A DNA stretch of 64,000 bases from Streptomyces longhuiensis (lineage in GTDB: Bacteria > Actinomycetota > Actinomycetes > Streptomycetales > Streptomycetaceae): NCBI RefSeq assembly GCF_020616555.1, contig NZ_CP085173.1:5596001-5660000 (forward strand), given 5' to 3'. The translations under genes and the position numbers were made by a program. Position 1 is the stretch's first letter, and each line of letters starts with the position of its first letter. The notes beneath the pieces are model-generated. The model had not been told where the DNA came from. It did not search any database and saw nothing but the letters and a program-made list of their open reading frames with translations. Shown piece by piece: positions 1 through 8,624 of this stretch.

Positions 1-1386
1 CGTCTGGGCATGCCGGACGCAAAGCACTTCGTGGCGAGCTTCGACCGGCCCAACATCCAGTACCGGATCGTGCCGAAGGCCGACCCGAAGAAGCAGCTCC
101 TCACCTTCCTCAAGCAGGAGCACGAGGGCGACGCGGGCATCGTGTACTGCCTGTCGCGCAAGTCGGTGGAGGCGACCGCCGAGTTCCTCAGCCGGAACGG
201 CATCGAGGCGGTCCCGTACCACGCGGGTCTCGACGCGGGCACCCGCGCGGCGCACCAGTCCCGCTTCCTGCGCGAGGAGGGCCTGGTCGTCTGCGCGACC
301 ATCGCGTTCGGCATGGGTATCGACAAGCCCGACGTCCGGTTCGTCGCACATCTCGATCTCCCGAAGTCCGTCGAGGGCTACTACCAGGAGACGGGCCGCG
401 CCGGACGTGACGGGCTCGCGTCCACGGCCTGGATGGCGTACGGGCTGCAGGACGTCGTCCAGCAGCGGAAGCTGATCAATATGGGGGAGGGGGACGAGGC
501 GTTCCGGCGCCGGGCGGGGTCCCACCTCGACGCGATGCTGGCGCTGTGCGAGACGGCGCAGTGCCGCAGGTCCCAGCTGCTCATGTACTTCGGGCAGGAG
601 CCGCAGACGGCCAGTTGCGGCAACTGCGACACGTGCCTCTCGCCGCCGGAGACCTGGGACGGCACCGTCGCCGCGCAGAAGATCCTTTCCACGGTGGTGC
701 GCCTCGACCGGGAGCGCAGGCAGAAGTTCGGCGCGGGCCAGGTCATCGACATCCTGATGGGCCGGCGCACGGCCAAGGTCATCCAGTTCGACCACGACCA
801 GCTCTCCGTCTTCGGCATCGGCGAGGACCTGAGCGAGGCCGAATGGCGCGGCGTGGTGCGGCAGTTGCTGGCGCAGGGGCTCATCGCGGTCGAGGGTGAG
901 TACGGGACGCTGGTGCTCACCGAGGACAGCGGGAGCGTCCTCGGGCGGCAGCGGGAGGTGCGGCTGCGCAAGGAGGCGCCGCGGCCCGCCACGTCCCGCT
1001 CGGCCTCGCGCGACCGCAAGGCGAAGTCGCCCGCGGCGGACCTGCCGGAGCAGCTGCTGCCCGTCTTCGAGGCGCTGCGCGCGTGGCGCGGCGCGCAGGC
1101 GAAGGAGAACGGGGTCCCGGCGTACGTCATCTTCCACGACGCGACGCTCAAGGAGATCGCCCTCCAGCACCCCACGTCCATCGGCCAGTTGGGCACGATC
1201 GGCGGCGTCGGCGAGAAGAAGCTGGCGACATGGGGCGAGGGTGTCCTCGAGGTCCTGGCGGGCCTGGACGGCGCCGGTTCCGCCGGCCCGTCGCCGACCG
1301 GCGGCGCCGCCACGGAGGCGGCGGCGCCGGAGGAGCACTGGCCGGAGCACGAGCCGGAGCCGGAACCCGACGACATCGACTGGTGA
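1..1386 (+). CDS. recQ: RecQ-family ATP-dependent DNA helicase (3' part)
   Basis: The reading frame is already open at base 1, so the 5' part with Walker A and B lies outside the window; 461 residues remain. Visible are the second RecA-like domain with the motif VI block TGRAGRDG (about 391-414), the RecQ zinc-binding domain with its four cysteines (LCE/QCRRS near 545-570 and CGNCDTC near 616-636), a winged-helix region, and an HRDC-like domain (about 1036-1280). A low-complexity Glu/Pro tail ends the protein. RecQ helicases unwind recombination intermediates and stalled forks with 3'-5' polarity. The order helicase-Zn-WH-HRDC is that of full-length bacterial RecQ. The next gene converges on it from the opposite strand. 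Confidence 0.93.
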   Translation, partial: RLGMPDAKHFVASFDRPNIQYRIVPKADPKKQLLTFLKQEHEGDAGIVYCLSRKSVEATAEFLSRNGIEAVPYHAGLDAGTRAAHQSRFLREEGLVVCATIAFGMGIDKPDVRFVAHLDLPKSVEGYYQETGRAGRDGLASTAWMAYGLQDVVQQRKLINMGEGDEAFRRRAGSHLDAMLALCETAQCRRSQLLMYFGQEPQTASCGNCDTCLSPPETWDGTVAAQKILSTVVRLDRERRQKFGAGQVIDILMGRRTAKVIQFDHDQLSVFGIGEDLSEAEWRGVVRQLLAQGLIAVEGEYGTLVLTEDSGSVLGRQREVRLRKEAPRPATSRSASRDRKAKSPAADLPEQLLPVFEALRAWRGAQAKENGVPAYVIFHDATLKEIALQHPTSIGQLGTIGGVGEKKLATWGEGVLEVLAGLDGAGSAGPSPTGGAATEAAAPEEHWPEHEPEPEPDDIDW

Positions 1387-1403
1387 CGAGGGCGGCGCCG
1401 CCC

Positions 1404-1518
1404 TCAGGCCACTGACGGTGCCGTCCTCAGGCCACTGACGGTGCCGTCCTCAGGCCACTGACGGTGCCGTCCTCAGGCCACTGACGGTGCCGTCCTCAGG
1501 CCACTGATGGTGCCGTCC
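1404..1518. repeat. Five tandem copies of a 23-bp unit between convergent genes
   Basis: Copies start at 1404, 1427, 1450, 1473 and 1496. The first four are identical; the fifth differs by one base (gatgg for gacgg) and is followed by the beginning of a sixth. The unit contains GCCACTGACGGTGCC, an imperfect hairpin with GCCAC/GTGCC arms. The array fills almost all of the space between the recQ stop (1386) and the fahA stop (1528), so it may act as a serial transcription barrier for both genes. That role is inferred; the repeat itself is read directly. Confidence 0.9.
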
Positions 1519-1527
1519 CCAGGCCTC

Positions 1528-2790
1528 TCACACCGCGGCGCCCGCCACGATCCGCCCCGTCACCTCGCCGAGGCCCACGCGGGTGTTGTTCGGGCCGGGG
1601 GCCCATGCCGTCATCGTGACCACGTCGTCGTTCTCGAGGAACGTCCGCTTGCCGTCGGGAAGTTCGATGGGGTCGCGGCCGTTCCAGGTGATCTCGATGA
1701 GGGAGCCGCGCGCGTTCTCCGAGGCGCCGCTGATCGTGCCGGAGCCGTACAGGTCGCCCGTGCGCAGGGAGGCGCCGGCCACCGTCATATGAGCCAGCAT
1801 CTGCGCCGCCGTCCAGTAGAGGGAGGCGGAGGAGGTCTCGGAGATGACATGGCCGTTGAGGGTGACGGTGATGTGCAGGTCGTAGCCGCCGGGCTCGTCC
1901 GCGATGCCGTCGGCGGAGGGCGCCGAGTCGTCCAGGTACGGCAGCAGCGGGTATGTGCGCTCCGGGGGCGCCACGCGCGCCTCGTCCAGCGCGTCCAGCG
2001 GGGTGATCCAGGCCGAGACCGACGTGGCGAACGACTTGCCGAGGTGCGGGCCGAGCGGCACGGTCTCCCAGGACTGGATGTCGCGCGCCGACCAGTCGTT
2101 GAGGAGGCAGAGCCCGAACACGTGGTCGCGGTACGCGGACAGCGGCACCGGAGTGCCCTGTGCGGACGGCGTCCCGACGACGAAGCCGAGCTCCGTCTCG
2201 ATGTCGAGTCGCACCGAGGGGCCGAAGACGGGCGCCGGGTCGGCCGGGGGCTTCCGCTGGCCCGAGGGGCGGACCACGTCCGTGCCCGAGACCACGACCG
2301 TCCCGGCACGGCCGTGATAACCCACCGGCAGATGCTTCCAGTTGGGCTTCAGCGGCTCCTCGTCCGGGCGGAACATGCGGCCCAGGTTCCGGGCGTGGTT
2401 CTCGGAGGCGTAGAAGTCGACGTAGTCCGCGACCTCGAAGGGGAGGTGCAGGGTGACCTCGCTGAGGGGGTGCAGCAGGGGCCGTACGGTCTCGCGGTGG
2501 GCCGGGACCGTGACCCAGGCGGTGAGCGCGCGGCGCACGTCCGACCAGGCGGTGCGGCCCGCCGCCATGAGCGGGTTCAGGGTGGGACGGGCGAGCAGGG
2601 AGACGTAGGGCGAGCCGAGCGCTGCCGCCGCGGCGCCCGCGTCCAGCACGTACGAGCCGAGGCGCACGCCGACCCGGCGCGCTTCCACGGCGTCCCCCGG
2701 CAGGGAGAACACTCCGTACGGGAGGTTGTGCGGTCCGAAGGGGTCGCCTTCGGGGAGGTCGAGGGGGGTGAGCGGGGTCTGCTCGGACAT
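1528..2790 (-). CDS. fahA: Fumarylacetoacetase (tyrosine/homogentisate degradation)
   Basis: The 420-residue protein matches the usual length of fumarylacetoacetate hydrolase, which splits fumarylacetoacetate into fumarate and acetoacetate in the last step of tyrosine catabolism. An N-terminal SH3-like region (LPYGVFS) precedes the C-terminal FAH fold. Family landmarks are PVGYHGRAGTVVVSG, the metal-ligand pair in ETELGFVVG, NDWSARDIQSWE, PLGPHLGKSF and YGSGTISG. The ATG at 2790 gives the standard MSEQTPLTPL start. No homogentisate dioxygenase gene is adjacent, so the pathway is split in this genome. The gene converges with recQ across the tandem repeat and diverges from the ATP-grasp gene through a 180-bp gap. 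Confidence 0.95.
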   Translation of the reverse strand: MSEQTPLTPLDLPEGDPFGPHNLPYGVFSLPGDAVEARRVGVRLGSYVLDAGAAAAALGSPYVSLLARPTLNPLMAAGRTAWSDVRRALTAWVTVPAHRETVRPLLHPLSEVTLHLPFEVADYVDFYASENHARNLGRMFRPDEEPLKPNWKHLPVGYHGRAGTVVVSGTDVVRPSGQRKPPADPAPVFGPSVRLDIETELGFVVGTPSAQGTPVPLSAYRDHVFGLCLLNDWSARDIQSWETVPLGPHLGKSFATSVSAWITPLDALDEARVAPPERTYPLLPYLDDSAPSADGIADEPGGYDLHITVTLNGHVISETSSASLYWTAAQMLAHMTVAGASLRTGDLYGSGTISGASENARGSLIEITWNGRDPIELPDGKRTFLENDDVVTMTAWAPGPNNTRVGLGEVTGRIVAGAAV

Positions 2791-2887
2791 GCGTACCTGC
2801 CTCGCTTTCCAAATGGGTGTGCCACACGTTACGTGGGAGCGCCGCGTTGGGGCAGTGTCTAAAGAGTTCGCAATGTCCGGATAAGCC

Positions 2888-2917
2888 TTGCTGGAGTGGT
2901 CAATTCCGGCTTAGCGT
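2888..2917 (+). promoter_or_regulatory. Possible -35/-10 promoter upstream of the ATP-grasp gene
   Basis: TTGCTG (2888-2893) and TAGCGT (2912-2917) are separated by 18 bp and lie about 55 bp before the likely start at 2971. This resembles a sigma-HrdB type promoter with a weak -10 element. It is a consensus match only. Confidence 0.3.
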
Positions 2918-2970
2918 CCTATCGGGGGACGCGGGCGGGGTGGGTCCGGGTCCGAAGGGGGACAGGACAC

Positions 2971-4278
2971 GTGGGGGGACCCGTGGCCAGGAGCGCCAGC
3001 AGCGTGCCGTTCGAAGTCGACCGCGACGTGCCGGGCCTGATCGTGAAGTTCGGCGACTATCCGCTGCACCACGGAGGAGTGGGAGCGATCCGCAGCCTCG
3101 GGCGCCTCGGCGTGCCCATGTACGCGATCACGGAGGACCGTTACACGCCCGCGGCGTCCTCGCGCTATCTGCGCCGGGCCTTTCCCTGGCGGACCACCGG
3201 GGCCGAGGAGCCGGAGCGGCTCGTCGCGGGCATGCTGCGCGTCGCGCGCCGGATCGGCAGGCCGACGGTCCTGATCCCGACCGACGAGGAGGCGGCCGTC
3301 CTCATCGCGGAGCACCAGCAGGAGCTGGCCGACGGCGGGAAGTTCCTGTTCCCGCGCGTCGAGCGGGACCTGCCACGCCGGCTCGCCAGCAAGCAGGGGC
3401 TGCACGAACTGTGTGTGGAGCACGGTGTCACGTCGCCGGCGGCGGCGTTCCCCGAGTCGTACGCCGACATCGAGGAGTTCGCCGCGTCGGCCCGCTTCCC
3501 GGTGGTCGCCAAGAACCGTGAGGCGTTCACCCGCCGCAAACAGCCCGCGGTGAACGGGACGACGAGGATCGCGACCCCCGAGGGCCTGATCGAACTCGCC
3601 CGCGACTGGGGCGAGCCGCCCGGCGTGATCCTCCAGGAGTATCTGCCGAGGGAGCAGGCCGAGGACTGGATCGTGCACGCGTACTTCGACGCGGACTCGA
3701 CACCGCTGGCCCTCTTCACCGGCGTCAAGGTGCGCTCCTGGCCGCCGCACGCGGGCATGACGGCGAACGCGTACGTCGTCGACAACCCGGAACTCGCGGA
3801 CCTCGCCGCGCGTTTCATCAAACAGATCGGCTTCACCGGCGTCATCGACCTGGACCTGCGCTTCGACCGGCGCGACGGCCAGTACAAGCTCCTCGACTTC
3901 AATCCGCGCATGGGCGCCCAGTTCCGGCTCTTCGAGAGCGAGTCCGGGATCGACGTCGTCCGTGCCATGCATCTCGACCTGACCGGCCGCGCCGTCCCGG
4001 AGGGGGAACAGCGAGCGGGCCACCGGTACGTGGTGGAGAACATCGACTTACCCGCCCTCATCGCCTACCGCCGCAGCGGTTACACGACCCCGCACGCACC
4101 GGCCCGCGCCACGGGCACGGAGCTCGCGTGGCTCGCCACCGACGACCTGCGGCCCCTGTTCACGATGCTCGCCCGCTTCGTGGGCCCGGGAGCCCGCCAC
4201 CTCCATCAGCTGTGGCGGACCAACCGCCGCGGCAGCGGCACGACGAAGGCCAAGGCCAAGGCCAGGACCATGCCATAG
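2971..4278 (+). CDS. ATP-grasp domain protein (carboxylate-amine ligase-like)
   Basis: A GTG at 2971 preceded by GAAGGGGGA at 8 bp spacing gives 435 residues; a second GTG at 2983 behind a G-rich run is an equally fair start. An N-terminal Rossmann-like preATP-grasp part (PGLIVKFGDYPLHHGGVGAI) leads into an ATP-grasp fold with FPVVAKNRE, ILQEYLPREQAEDWIVHAY and the metal-binding segment LLDFNPRMGAQFR. ATP-grasp ligases activate a carboxylate as acyl phosphate and join it to an amine or thiol; the substrate cannot be read here. The stop codon lies in the first unit of a hexanucleotide repeat. A flavin oxidoreductase gene follows after 157 bp on the same strand, suggesting a shared small pathway. 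Confidence 0.8.
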   Translation: MGGPVARSASSVPFEVDRDVPGLIVKFGDYPLHHGGVGAIRSLGRLGVPMYAITEDRYTPAASSRYLRRAFPWRTTGAEEPERLVAGMLRVARRIGRPTVLIPTDEEAAVLIAEHQQELADGGKFLFPRVERDLPRRLASKQGLHELCVEHGVTSPAAAFPESYADIEEFAASARFPVVAKNREAFTRRKQPAVNGTTRIATPEGLIELARDWGEPPGVILQEYLPREQAEDWIVHAYFDADSTPLALFTGVKVRSWPPHAGMTANAYVVDNPELADLAARFIKQIGFTGVIDLDLRFDRRDGQYKLLDFNPRMGAQFRLFESESGIDVVRAMHLDLTGRAVPEGEQRAGHRYVVENIDLPALIAYRRSGYTTPHAPARATGTELAWLATDDLRPLFTMLARFVGPGARHLHQLWRTNRRGSGTTKAKAKARTMP

Positions 4279-4314
4279 CCATAGCCATAGCCATAGCCAT
4301 AGCCATAGCCATAG
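4273..4314 (+). repeat. Hexanucleotide microsatellite (CCATAG)x7
   Basis: Seven perfect copies of CCATAG start inside the last codons of the ATP-grasp gene. The first copy supplies the in-frame TAG stop (4276-4278), so gain or loss of copies would not change the protein. One other frame stays open through the array as alternating Ala-Ile. Such a long perfect hexamer is unusual in a genome this GC-rich. Confidence 0.95.
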
Positions 4315-4435
4315 CCAGAGAAAGAGCCAGCGACAGAGATCAAATAGCGCACCAGCAAGACGAGTTACGGGCACGCGAGCACCAAGTGCCGCCGCGAAGT
4401 AGGAAGCACATGTTCTTCCCTGGGGAGGGGACTTC

Positions 4436-5638
4436 GTGATTCATCCGGTAGCTGTCATCGGAGCGGGCCCGTACGGCCTGTCGACCGCCGCCCATCTGCG
4501 GGCGCGCGGCATTCCGGTACGCGTCTTCGGCGACCCCATGGTGAGCTGGCGCTCGCACATGCCCGCGGGCATGCTCCTGAAGTCCGTGCCGTCCGCCTCC
4601 AACATCGACGCCCCGCAGCGCGGCCACGACCTCGTCGACTACTGCGACGCCGCCGGGATCCCGCGCCTGGTGACGGACGAGGACATCGTCCCCGTCGAGA
4701 CGTTCGTCGCCTACGGGGACTGGTTCCAGCAGAAGCTCGTGCCCGACCTGGAGCGGGTCAGGGTCGTGTCGGTCGACCGGCGCGGACACGAGAACTTCGA
4801 GGTCAAGCTGGACTCCGGGGAGCAGTTCACGGCCCGTGCGGTCGTCGTCGCCACCGGCCTTTCGGGCCTCGACCACCTGCCGCGCGAGCTCGCCGCGGCG
4901 GCGCCCGACGGGCCCGCCCCCACAGGTCCCGTCTCCCACAGCTCGCAGCACCATGACCTGTCCCGGTTCTCCGGCAGGGAACTCATCGTGGTCGGCGCCG
5001 GACAGTCCGCCCTGGAGACCGCCGCGCTCGCCGCGGAGGCCGGGGCGAGCGTACGGATCGTGGCGCGCGGCAAGGGTTCCGTGCGGTTCGGCGCGCCGCC
5101 GTGGGGCCAGCCGAAGCTGCGCCCCGAGACACCGTTCGGCCGGGCCTGGTCGCTGTACGCGCTGACGTACTACCCCCACCCGTACCGCCATCTCCCGCCG
5201 CAGGCACGGCACTTCCTCGTCCGACGGGTGCTCGGGCCGCTCGGGGCGTGGTGGCTGCGCGAGCGGTTCGAGGACAAGGTGCGGGTGCGCGAGGTGGAGA
5301 GCATCGTGGGGTCAGCCGCGGCGGACGGGGGCGCGCGGCTCACCGTGCGGGCGCCCGGCGGGCGCCACGAGGAGCTGACCGCGGACCATGTCATCGCCGC
5401 GACGGGCTACCGCGTCGACCTCGCCGCGATGGACTTCCTCGGCGACGGCCTGCGGACCCGGACGGCCGCCAGCCGGGGCACCCCCAGGCTGGGCGCCGGC
5501 TATGTGTCCTCGGTGCCGGGGCTCTACTTCACGGGCATGCTGGGCGGGTCGTCGTTCGGGCCGGTGATGCGGTTCGTGTGCGGCACCGAGTTCGCCTCGC
5601 CGCGGCTGGCGAAGCACCTCGCGGAGGCCCACGCGTGA
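4436..5638 (+). CDS. FAD/NAD(P)-binding oxidoreductase (flavin monooxygenase-like)
   Basis: The 400-residue protein starts at GTG 4436 with GGGGAGGGG five bases upstream. It has an FAD-binding dinucleotide fold at the N-terminus (VIGAGPYGLSTAAHL), a second dinucleotide fold near residue 184 (IVVGAGQSALETAA) for NAD(P)H, and the ATGY motif near residue 322, the arrangement of flavin-containing monooxygenases and related lysine/ornithine N-hydroxylase-like enzymes. The expected reaction is NAD(P)H-dependent oxygenation or reduction of a small organic substrate, which is unknown. It follows the ATP-grasp gene in the same direction, so the two may act together. It is probably cytosolic, as no signal or membrane segment is seen. 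Confidence 0.82.
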   Translation: MIHPVAVIGAGPYGLSTAAHLRARGIPVRVFGDPMVSWRSHMPAGMLLKSVPSASNIDAPQRGHDLVDYCDAAGIPRLVTDEDIVPVETFVAYGDWFQQKLVPDLERVRVVSVDRRGHENFEVKLDSGEQFTARAVVVATGLSGLDHLPRELAAAAPDGPAPTGPVSHSSQHHDLSRFSGRELIVVGAGQSALETAALAAEAGASVRIVARGKGSVRFGAPPWGQPKLRPETPFGRAWSLYALTYYPHPYRHLPPQARHFLVRRVLGPLGAWWLRERFEDKVRVREVESIVGSAAADGGARLTVRAPGGRHEELTADHVIAATGYRVDLAAMDFLGDGLRTRTAASRGTPRLGAGYVSSVPGLYFTGMLGGSSFGPVMRFVCGTEFASPRLAKHLAEAHA

Positions 5639-5701
5639 GGCGCCCCGCGCAAGGGTGAGTGAGCGGGGCGACGGACGGGGCAACGGAGGGGTGACCGGGC
5701 G

Positions 5702-5730
5702 GAGTGACCCGGCGGAGCGGTCCGTATTCT
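5702..5730 (+). promoter_or_regulatory. Candidate promoter giving a leaderless HAD mRNA
   Basis: TATTCT (5725-5730) ends seven bases before the ATG at 5738, and GAGTGA lies 17 bp further upstream (5702-5707). No Shine-Dalgarno sequence sits at normal spacing before the ATG. Transcription starting at or next to the A of the ATG would give a leaderless message, which is common in Streptomyces. Confidence 0.45.
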
Positions 5731-5737
5731 CTCGATC

Positions 5738-6559
5738 ATGCCCGCTCCGTTGCGCTCCGCCCCGTTCGAACTCATCGCCACAGACCTGGACGGGACGCTG
5801 CTGCGCGGCGACGACACGGTCTCCGACCGGACGCGTGGTGCCCTCGCGGCCGCGGCTGCCGCGGGGGCCCGCCATCTTGTGGTGACGGGACGGCCCGCGC
5901 CGCGCGTGCGGCCGCTGCTCGACGAGCTCGGCGGCACCGGGCTCGCGGTCTGCGCCCAGGGCGCCCAGCTGTACGACGCGGCGACGGACCGCATCGTGTG
6001 GTCCCTGACGCTCGACCGTGACCTCGCCGAACAGGCCCTCGGCAAGATCGAGGCCGAGGTGGGCCAGGTCGACGCGGCGGTCGACCAGGACGGTTCGGAC
6101 GGCCTGACACTCATCGAGCCCGGCTATGTGATGCCGCATCCCACGCTTCCCGCCGTGCGCGTCGAGCGCCGCGAGGAGCTGTGGGCCGAGCCCATCAGCA
6201 AGGTGCTGCTCCGTCATCCCCGGCTGAGCGACGACGAGTTGGCGACGGCGGCGCGGACGGTCGTCGGCGACCTGGCGACGGTCACCATGTCGGGGCCCGG
6301 CACCGTGGAGCTCCAGCCGTGCGGCGTCACCAAGGCGACGGGGCTCGCGCTGGCCGCCGAGCGGCTCGGTCTGACACCGGAGCGCACGGTGGCCTTCGGC
6401 GACATGCCGAACGACCTGCCGATGTTCGCGTGGGCCGGCCACGGCGTCGCGATGGCCAACGCCCACGCCGAACTCAAGGCGGTGGCCGACGAGGTGACGC
6501 TGTCGAACGAGGAGGACGGTGTCGCCGTGATCCTCGAACGCCACTTCGCGCGACGCTAG
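5738..6559 (+). CDS. HAD-superfamily (Cof-type, IIB) phosphatase
   Basis: The 273-residue protein has haloacid dehalogenase motif I at residues 16-20 (DLDGT, nucleophile D16, acid/base D18), a motif II threonine in VVTGRP, and the acidic motif IV near residues 220-230 (FGDMPNDLPMF). The large insert between motifs II and III is the type IIB cap that recognises the substrate. Cof-type enzymes hydrolyse sugar phosphates, pyridoxal phosphate or flavin phosphates; which applies here cannot be told. No ribosome site is visible and a -10-like TATTCT sits right upstream, so the mRNA may be leaderless. It converges on the CocE-type hydrolase gene. Confidence 0.9.
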   Translation: MPAPLRSAPFELIATDLDGTLLRGDDTVSDRTRGALAAAAAAGARHLVVTGRPAPRVRPLLDELGGTGLAVCAQGAQLYDAATDRIVWSLTLDRDLAEQALGKIEAEVGQVDAAVDQDGSDGLTLIEPGYVMPHPTLPAVRVERREELWAEPISKVLLRHPRLSDDELATAARTVVGDLATVTMSGPGTVELQPCGVTKATGLALAAERLGLTPERTVAFGDMPNDLPMFAWAGHGVAMANAHAELKAVADEVTLSNEEDGVAVILERHFARR

Positions 6560-6595
6560 CCACGCGCCCCGCCGGCCCGGCCGCGCCCCGCTGCC

Positions 6596-8614
6596 TCACC
6601 CCGCCGTGCGCGGAATCCGCTGCTCCCACGTCCGGTGGAAGACCACCTCGCCGCCGTCCCGGCACACCACCTCGTTGCTGGTGATGAAGTCCGTCGCGTC
6701 GCAGGCGATCTCGGAGCGGGTCTTGATCGTCACGTCCCACGCCAGCTCGGGCCGGTGCAGGCGGATCGACCAGTCGGAGCGGGTGCGCGCGCTCAGCGGG
6801 TCCGACTCCTGGATGACGTAGGTCTCCACGGCGTCCTCGGTGAATTCGAGGCCGTCGGGGTAGACCCGGGTGCCGCCGTAGCGCGGGTCGACCTCGAGAC
6901 GCCATTCCCCCTTGGCGACGTCGCGGACGCAGAGCCGCTCGGGGCGCTGTTCGTCCAGGGTGGCCGGATGGACGACGCCCATCGGCTCGGACTGTTCGGG
7001 CCGCTCGAAGCCGATGTCGGCGCCGTTCTCGGCGTCGACCATCCTGACCGGCAGTTCGAGGGCGCTGCCCGCCGGGTCGAGGGTGAAGCCGGCCTCGGAT
7101 CCGGGCTGCGGCCAGATCCACGGCCAGTACGCGGAGGACACCGCGAGGCGGATGCGGTGCCCGGCAGGGAAGGTGTGGCCGATCCCGTTCAGCTCGAAGG
7201 AGACCTCGTCCGTGGTGCCGGGGGGCCAGGTGGCGGCCTTGTCGCGGCCCTCGCGCGAGGAGAGGTTCAGGACGCCGCGCGTGACGAGCGTCGAGGAGCC
7301 GTCCGGTGCCACGTCGCACACCCGGACGGCGACCTGCCCGCGCGGTACCTCGCTGGTGATCCGCAGCGTCACCTGCGGCCGGCCGAGGACCTGCAGGTCC
7401 GAGGGCACCTCGAACTCGAAGCACGCCGACTTCGCGTCCTCGTCCCGCTGGTCCGGCGGCAGGTCCGCGTCGTTCCCGAAGGGGAAGAAGCGGCCCGCGT
7501 CCAGCCCCGTCTGCTGGGGCGACTTCACGATCACGGGCGGGCCCTGAAGGGCGTACGCGAGGGGCGCGACGTTCGGGGACGGCCAGGCGGGGTCGCCGAC
7601 CCAGTGGCCCGGCAGTGTCGGGTAGACGGTGGCGGGCGGGTGCGAGTCGCTGATCCAGGAGCGGAGTTTGGGCTCGGCCATGACGCCGTTGTCCACGCCC
7701 TTGAGGTGGTGGTCCCACCAGCGGAGGGTCTCCTGGAGGAAGCCGATCGCGGGGCCCGGCGGCAGGCCGCGGTCCGGGTACTGGTGCGACCAGGGGCCGA
7801 TGATCCCGCGTACCTGCTGGTCGGGCAGGTGCTCGACCAGGCGCAGGACGGTGTCGCGGTACGGGTCGTGCCAGCCGCCCACCGCGAGGACGGCCGCCCG
7901 CACGGCGGTGTAGTCCTCGCAGACGCTGCCGTGCTGCCAGTACGCGTCGCGTGTCTGGTGGCCGAGCCAGGTGTGGATGAACGGGTCGACCGCTTCGAGG
8001 CGCTTCAGCCACATCGCGCGCCAGCCGTCGCCGACGAACTGCGGGTCGGGCGGTCGCGACACGAAGGCGAGCATGGTCGCCGCCCACGCGTGCATGTCCA
8101 CGGCGAGGACGGAACCTCCCATGTAGTGCACGTCGTTGTCATAGCGGTCGTCCGTCGAGCAGACCGTGACGACCGCCTTGAGCGGTTCGGGCGCGAGGGC
8201 CGCGATCTGGAGGGAGTTGAAGCCGCCCCAGGAGATGCCGAACATGCCGACCTTGCCGCTGCACCAGGGTTGTGCGGCCAGCCAGTTGACGACGGCGACC
8301 CCGTCCGCGAGCTCCGTCGTGTCGTACTCGTCGCCGGGCAGGCCGTCCGAGTTGCCGTGCCCGCGCACGTCGACGCGTACGGAGGCGTAGCCGTGGCCCG
8401 CGTACCAGGGGTGCCGCTGCCAGTCGCGCGGCGCCGTCCAGTCGCTGAGGCGGTACGGGAGGTATTCGAGGATGGCGGGCACCGGCTCGTCGGTCACCGG
8501 ACGCCAGATGCGGGCGAACAGCGTGGTGCCGTCCGGCAGGGGTACGCGAACGTCCTCGCGGGTCGTCTCGTAGGGGAAGGAGGTGCGGATGGTGATGGCC
8601 GGGGTTTCTGACAT
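6596..8614 (-). CDS. CocE/NonD-family (Xaa-Pro dipeptidyl-peptidase S15-like) hydrolase
   Basis: The 672-residue alpha/beta hydrolase has the nucleophile elbow GISWGG near residue 127, the N-terminal signature of the S15/CocE family (LPDGTTLFARIWRP, then YLPYR and WQRHPW), and a C-terminal jelly-roll domain (VTLRITSEVPRGQVAVRVCDV). Members cleave esters or amides, from X-Pro peptides to cocaine. The ATG at 8614 is preferred over the GTG at 8623 because GAGGTG sits six bases before it. The upstream peptide transporter stops at 8625, only 10 bp away, so the two form an operon; uptake and intracellular cleavage of peptides is a sensible joint role (inferred). No signal peptide is seen. Confidence 0.9.
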   Translation of the reverse strand: MSETPAITIRTSFPYETTREDVRVPLPDGTTLFARIWRPVTDEPVPAILEYLPYRLSDWTAPRDWQRHPWYAGHGYASVRVDVRGHGNSDGLPGDEYDTTELADGVAVVNWLAAQPWCSGKVGMFGISWGGFNSLQIAALAPEPLKAVVTVCSTDDRYDNDVHYMGGSVLAVDMHAWAATMLAFVSRPPDPQFVGDGWRAMWLKRLEAVDPFIHTWLGHQTRDAYWQHGSVCEDYTAVRAAVLAVGGWHDPYRDTVLRLVEHLPDQQVRGIIGPWSHQYPDRGLPPGPAIGFLQETLRWWDHHLKGVDNGVMAEPKLRSWISDSHPPATVYPTLPGHWVGDPAWPSPNVAPLAYALQGPPVIVKSPQQTGLDAGRFFPFGNDADLPPDQRDEDAKSACFEFEVPSDLQVLGRPQVTLRITSEVPRGQVAVRVCDVAPDGSSTLVTRGVLNLSSREGRDKAATWPPGTTDEVSFELNGIGHTFPAGHRIRLAVSSAYWPWIWPQPGSEAGFTLDPAGSALELPVRMVDAENGADIGFERPEQSEPMGVVHPATLDEQRPERLCVRDVAKGEWRLEVDPRYGGTRVYPDGLEFTEDAVETYVIQESDPLSARTRSDWSIRLHRPELAWDVTIKTRSEIACDATDFITSNEVVCRDGGEVVFHRTWEQRIPRTAG

Positions 8615-8624
8615 GGGAGTCACC

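Noticed and set aside
4290..4439. Small + strand gene running through the CCATAG array
   Set aside because: It would encode alternating Ala-Ile and overlap the next gene's start; no ribosome site.
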